From the NCBI GenBank assembly GCA_031289325.1, contig JAITPS010000115.1, forward strand, positions 1 to 25,392: a stretch of DNA of 25,392 nucleotides, written 5' to 3'. Source of the DNA: Candidatus Methanovirga meridionalis (lineage in GTDB: Archaea > Methanobacteriota > Methanobacteria > Methanobacteriales > Methanobacteriaceae). Position numbers and translations under genes: made by a program. This document shows positions 24,190 through 25,392 of the stretch, one piece after another. The notes beneath the pieces were generated by a model. It was not told the DNA's origin, searched no databases, and saw only the letters and a program-made list of their open reading frames with translations. Every line of letters begins with the position of its first letter. Within the stretch, counting starts at the first letter, position 1.

Positions 24190-24228
24190 ATATTACTTTT
24201 AACCATCGCTTTCTGAATAAAGTAATAT
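24190..24228. promoter_or_regulatory. 10-bp inverted repeat upstream of the radical SAM gene
   Basis: ATATTACTTT (24190-24199) is matched by AAAGTAATAT (24219-24228), with a 19-nt interval. The heptamer AACCATC follows each half at a similar offset (24201-24207 and 24233-24239). This could be an operator or a small hairpin about 130 nt before the start codon. Confidence 0.35.
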
Positions 24229-24321
24229 TTTTAACCATCATTTTTATGATTATTTTAATAACTTTAATTTAGATGATTTTTGTGTTATTAATGTAATATT
24301 GAAAAATCTTGTTTTATAATT

Positions 24322-24331
24322 CTTTATAATT
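24322..24331 (+). promoter_or_regulatory. TATA box for the radical SAM gene
   Basis: CTTTATAATT lies 28-37 nt before the ATG at 24359 and no Shine-Dalgarno is seen, which fits a leaderless or very short-leader transcript. Confidence 0.45.
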
Positions 24332-24358
24332 AAAAAATAGATAAAATGACAAGATAAA

Positions 24359-25063
24359 ATGACAATACATAAAATAAATTATTCAAAAGAAGATCCTAAA
24401 AGAGCAAATGTAATTAATTATAGTTGTAATTTTAATTGCCCATGGTGTTTATATAAAATAAAAACAAAGCCTGAAAAAGATTGCTATCTAAAAGTTAATG
24501 AAATTAAAAATGTTTTAAATGAAATGGAAATCAACGGAGTTAATTTTCTTGGTGGAGAAATAACGACATATCCTCATTTAGAAGAATTAACATATTTTAC
24601 TCATGAAATTTTAGGAGTATACACTAAAATTGGACATACAAACGGTTATATATCTCCTCCAGAATTTATTGATGAAATTGTAATGAGTATTAAATCTTTT
24701 TCTGATGAAATCCATAAAAAACACACAGGAAAATCAAATAATTCAATTCTAAAAAATTTTAAAAATATTCACGAGAAAGGGATTTACATTAAAGCAAGTA
24801 CGGTTTATATTCCTGATTTGGTGGATGCTGAAGAAATTAAAAAGATAGCTAAATTCATAGGAGATATAGATCCAAAAATCAAATTTCATATAACTGGTTA
24901 TATAAAAGTTCCAGGTACACCTTGGAGAAATCCGACTCATGATGAAATGATAAATGCTAAGAAAGTTGCAGAAGATTATTTGGATAATGTTGATTTTTCA
25001 TTCTATTCCTCTTCCAATGATTATAATAATAAATTTTCAAAAACATTAGCTAAAAACCTTTAA
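24359..25063 (+). CDS. Small radical SAM enzyme, activating-enzyme-like
   Basis: The 234-residue protein carries the radical SAM cluster motif CNFNCPWC (C23, C27, C30; CxxxCxxC), with an aromatic residue before the third cysteine. The SAM-binding GGE follows at 65-67 (NFLGGEITTYPHLEEL). Later strands include KASTVYIPDLVDAEEIKKIAKFI and FHITGYIKVPGTPWRNPT. The short length, without an auxiliary-cluster domain, resembles PflA/NrdG-type glycyl-radical activators and related archaeal proteins. No glycyl-radical enzyme is in the window, so the substrate is unknown. ATG 24359 is used; an earlier ATG at 24346 is out of frame and ends after three codons. It stands alone. Confidence 0.85.
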   Translation: MTIHKINYSKEDPKRANVINYSCNFNCPWCLYKIKTKPEKDCYLKVNEIKNVLNEMEINGVNFLGGEITTYPHLEELTYFTHEILGVYTKIGHTNGYISPPEFIDEIVMSIKSFSDEIHKKHTGKSNNSILKNFKNIHEKGIYIKASTVYIPDLVDAEEIKKIAKFIGDIDPKIKFHITGYIKVPGTPWRNPTHDEMINAKKVAEDYLDNVDFSFYSSSNDYNNKFSKTLAKNL

Positions 25064-25097
25064 AAATTAGCATAATAATAAAATTAATTAAATTTCA

Positions 25098-25139
25098 GGG
25101 ATAATAATGTTTTCAAACATTTTAATGTTTTTCCATCCC
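25098..25139 (+). terminator. Terminator-like structure with competing hairpins
   Basis: GGGAT (25098-25102) and ATCCC (25135-25139) enclose three alternating arms: AATGTTT (25106-25112), AAACATT (25115-25121) and AATGTTT (25124-25130). The middle arm can pair with either neighbour, each time with a 2-nt loop. It lies 35 nt after the radical SAM stop and is followed by T-rich sequence. Confidence 0.5.
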
Positions 25140-25185
25140 TTTCAATCTTTATTGTCAATAGTTATTTTAAATGATTTAAATGAAT

Positions 25186-25308
25186 ATAGTCGTCAGGAAA
25201 AGTTTTTAAATTTTAAAATAATAATTTTTTTATTAAATTATTTAATTTTAAATACCACTTTATAAAAGTCTATAATTTCAAATTTTAAATAATATAAAAT
25301 ATAATTTT
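25186..25308 (-). repeat. Inverted module B fragment
   Basis: ATAGTCGTCAGGAAAAGTTTTTAAA begins the reverse complement of the module B end, and the following bases continue through the TTATAAAAGTCTATAATTT part. It runs directly into the heptamer array at the window edge. Confidence 0.7.
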
Positions 25309-25392
25309 AATTTTTAATTTTTAATTTTTAATTTTTAATTTTTAATTTTTAATTTTTAATTTTTAATTTTTAATTTTTAATTTTTAATTTTT
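25309..25392. repeat. 7-bp minisatellite, 12 copies
   Basis: Twelve perfect copies of AATTTTT fill the last 84 bases, and the array reaches the window edge, so its full length is unknown. It grows out of the end of a module B fragment. Confidence 0.95.

Overview
The window looks like chromosome of a very AT-rich hydrogenotrophic methanogen of the order Methanobacteriales, most like Methanobrevibacter. Three things point there: an archaeal A-type ATP synthase operon in the order H-I-K-E-C-F-A-B-D with a duplicated (two-hairpin) proteolipid; SepF, HypD and FilR1-type regulators; and GGTGAT/GGAGG Shine-Dalgarno sequences combined with archaeal TATA boxes. The species assignment is inference.

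Layout. 1-530: a 15-bp minisatellite, then a long hairpin element ahead of the ATP synthase promoter. 531-9593: the nine ATP synthase genes on the + strand. H, I, K, E and C are closely spaced, C-F and F-A overlap by 4 nt, and there are spacers before K, B and D. 9594-10490: a repeat-filled spacer. 10491-10640: a 49-residue single-span membrane protein with its own TATA box. 10716-12080 (- strand): tRNA-Gln(UUG) followed after 18 nt by an ATP-grasp enzyme. 12807-13862: a DUF1611/COG3367 P-loop protein. 14649-15029: SepF, the FtsZ membrane anchor. 15100-17476 (- strand): hypD followed by a pmbA/tldE-like gene. 18151-19803 (- strand): an AAA-ATPase/PD-(D/E)XK protein of the DUF1703 type. 20479-21261: a Cys-rich, Lys/Glu-rich unknown protein. 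21682-23511 (- strand): two tandem FilR1-like (DUF1724) regulators. 24359-25063: a small radical SAM enzyme.

The left third is one functional unit. It encodes the rotary ATP synthase, whose c-subunit carries residues matching a sodium-type site in both hairpins. The right two thirds are single genes or pairs separated by unusually long non-coding spacers.

The most unusual content is in those spacers. They are built largely from a modular, dispersed, non-coding repeat family: a 61-bp module A, a roughly 150-bp module B ending in a recurrent 3' block, and a roughly 200-bp module C with a short stem-loop. The modules occur in both orientations and in different combinations, with local tandem amplification. 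A separate ~111-114 nt structured element occurs twice (343-456 and 23969-24079), with a compensatory base-pair change in its terminal hairpin. Minisatellites lie at both window edges. No transposase, integrase or CRISPR array is visible. Family and module assignments were made by eye.
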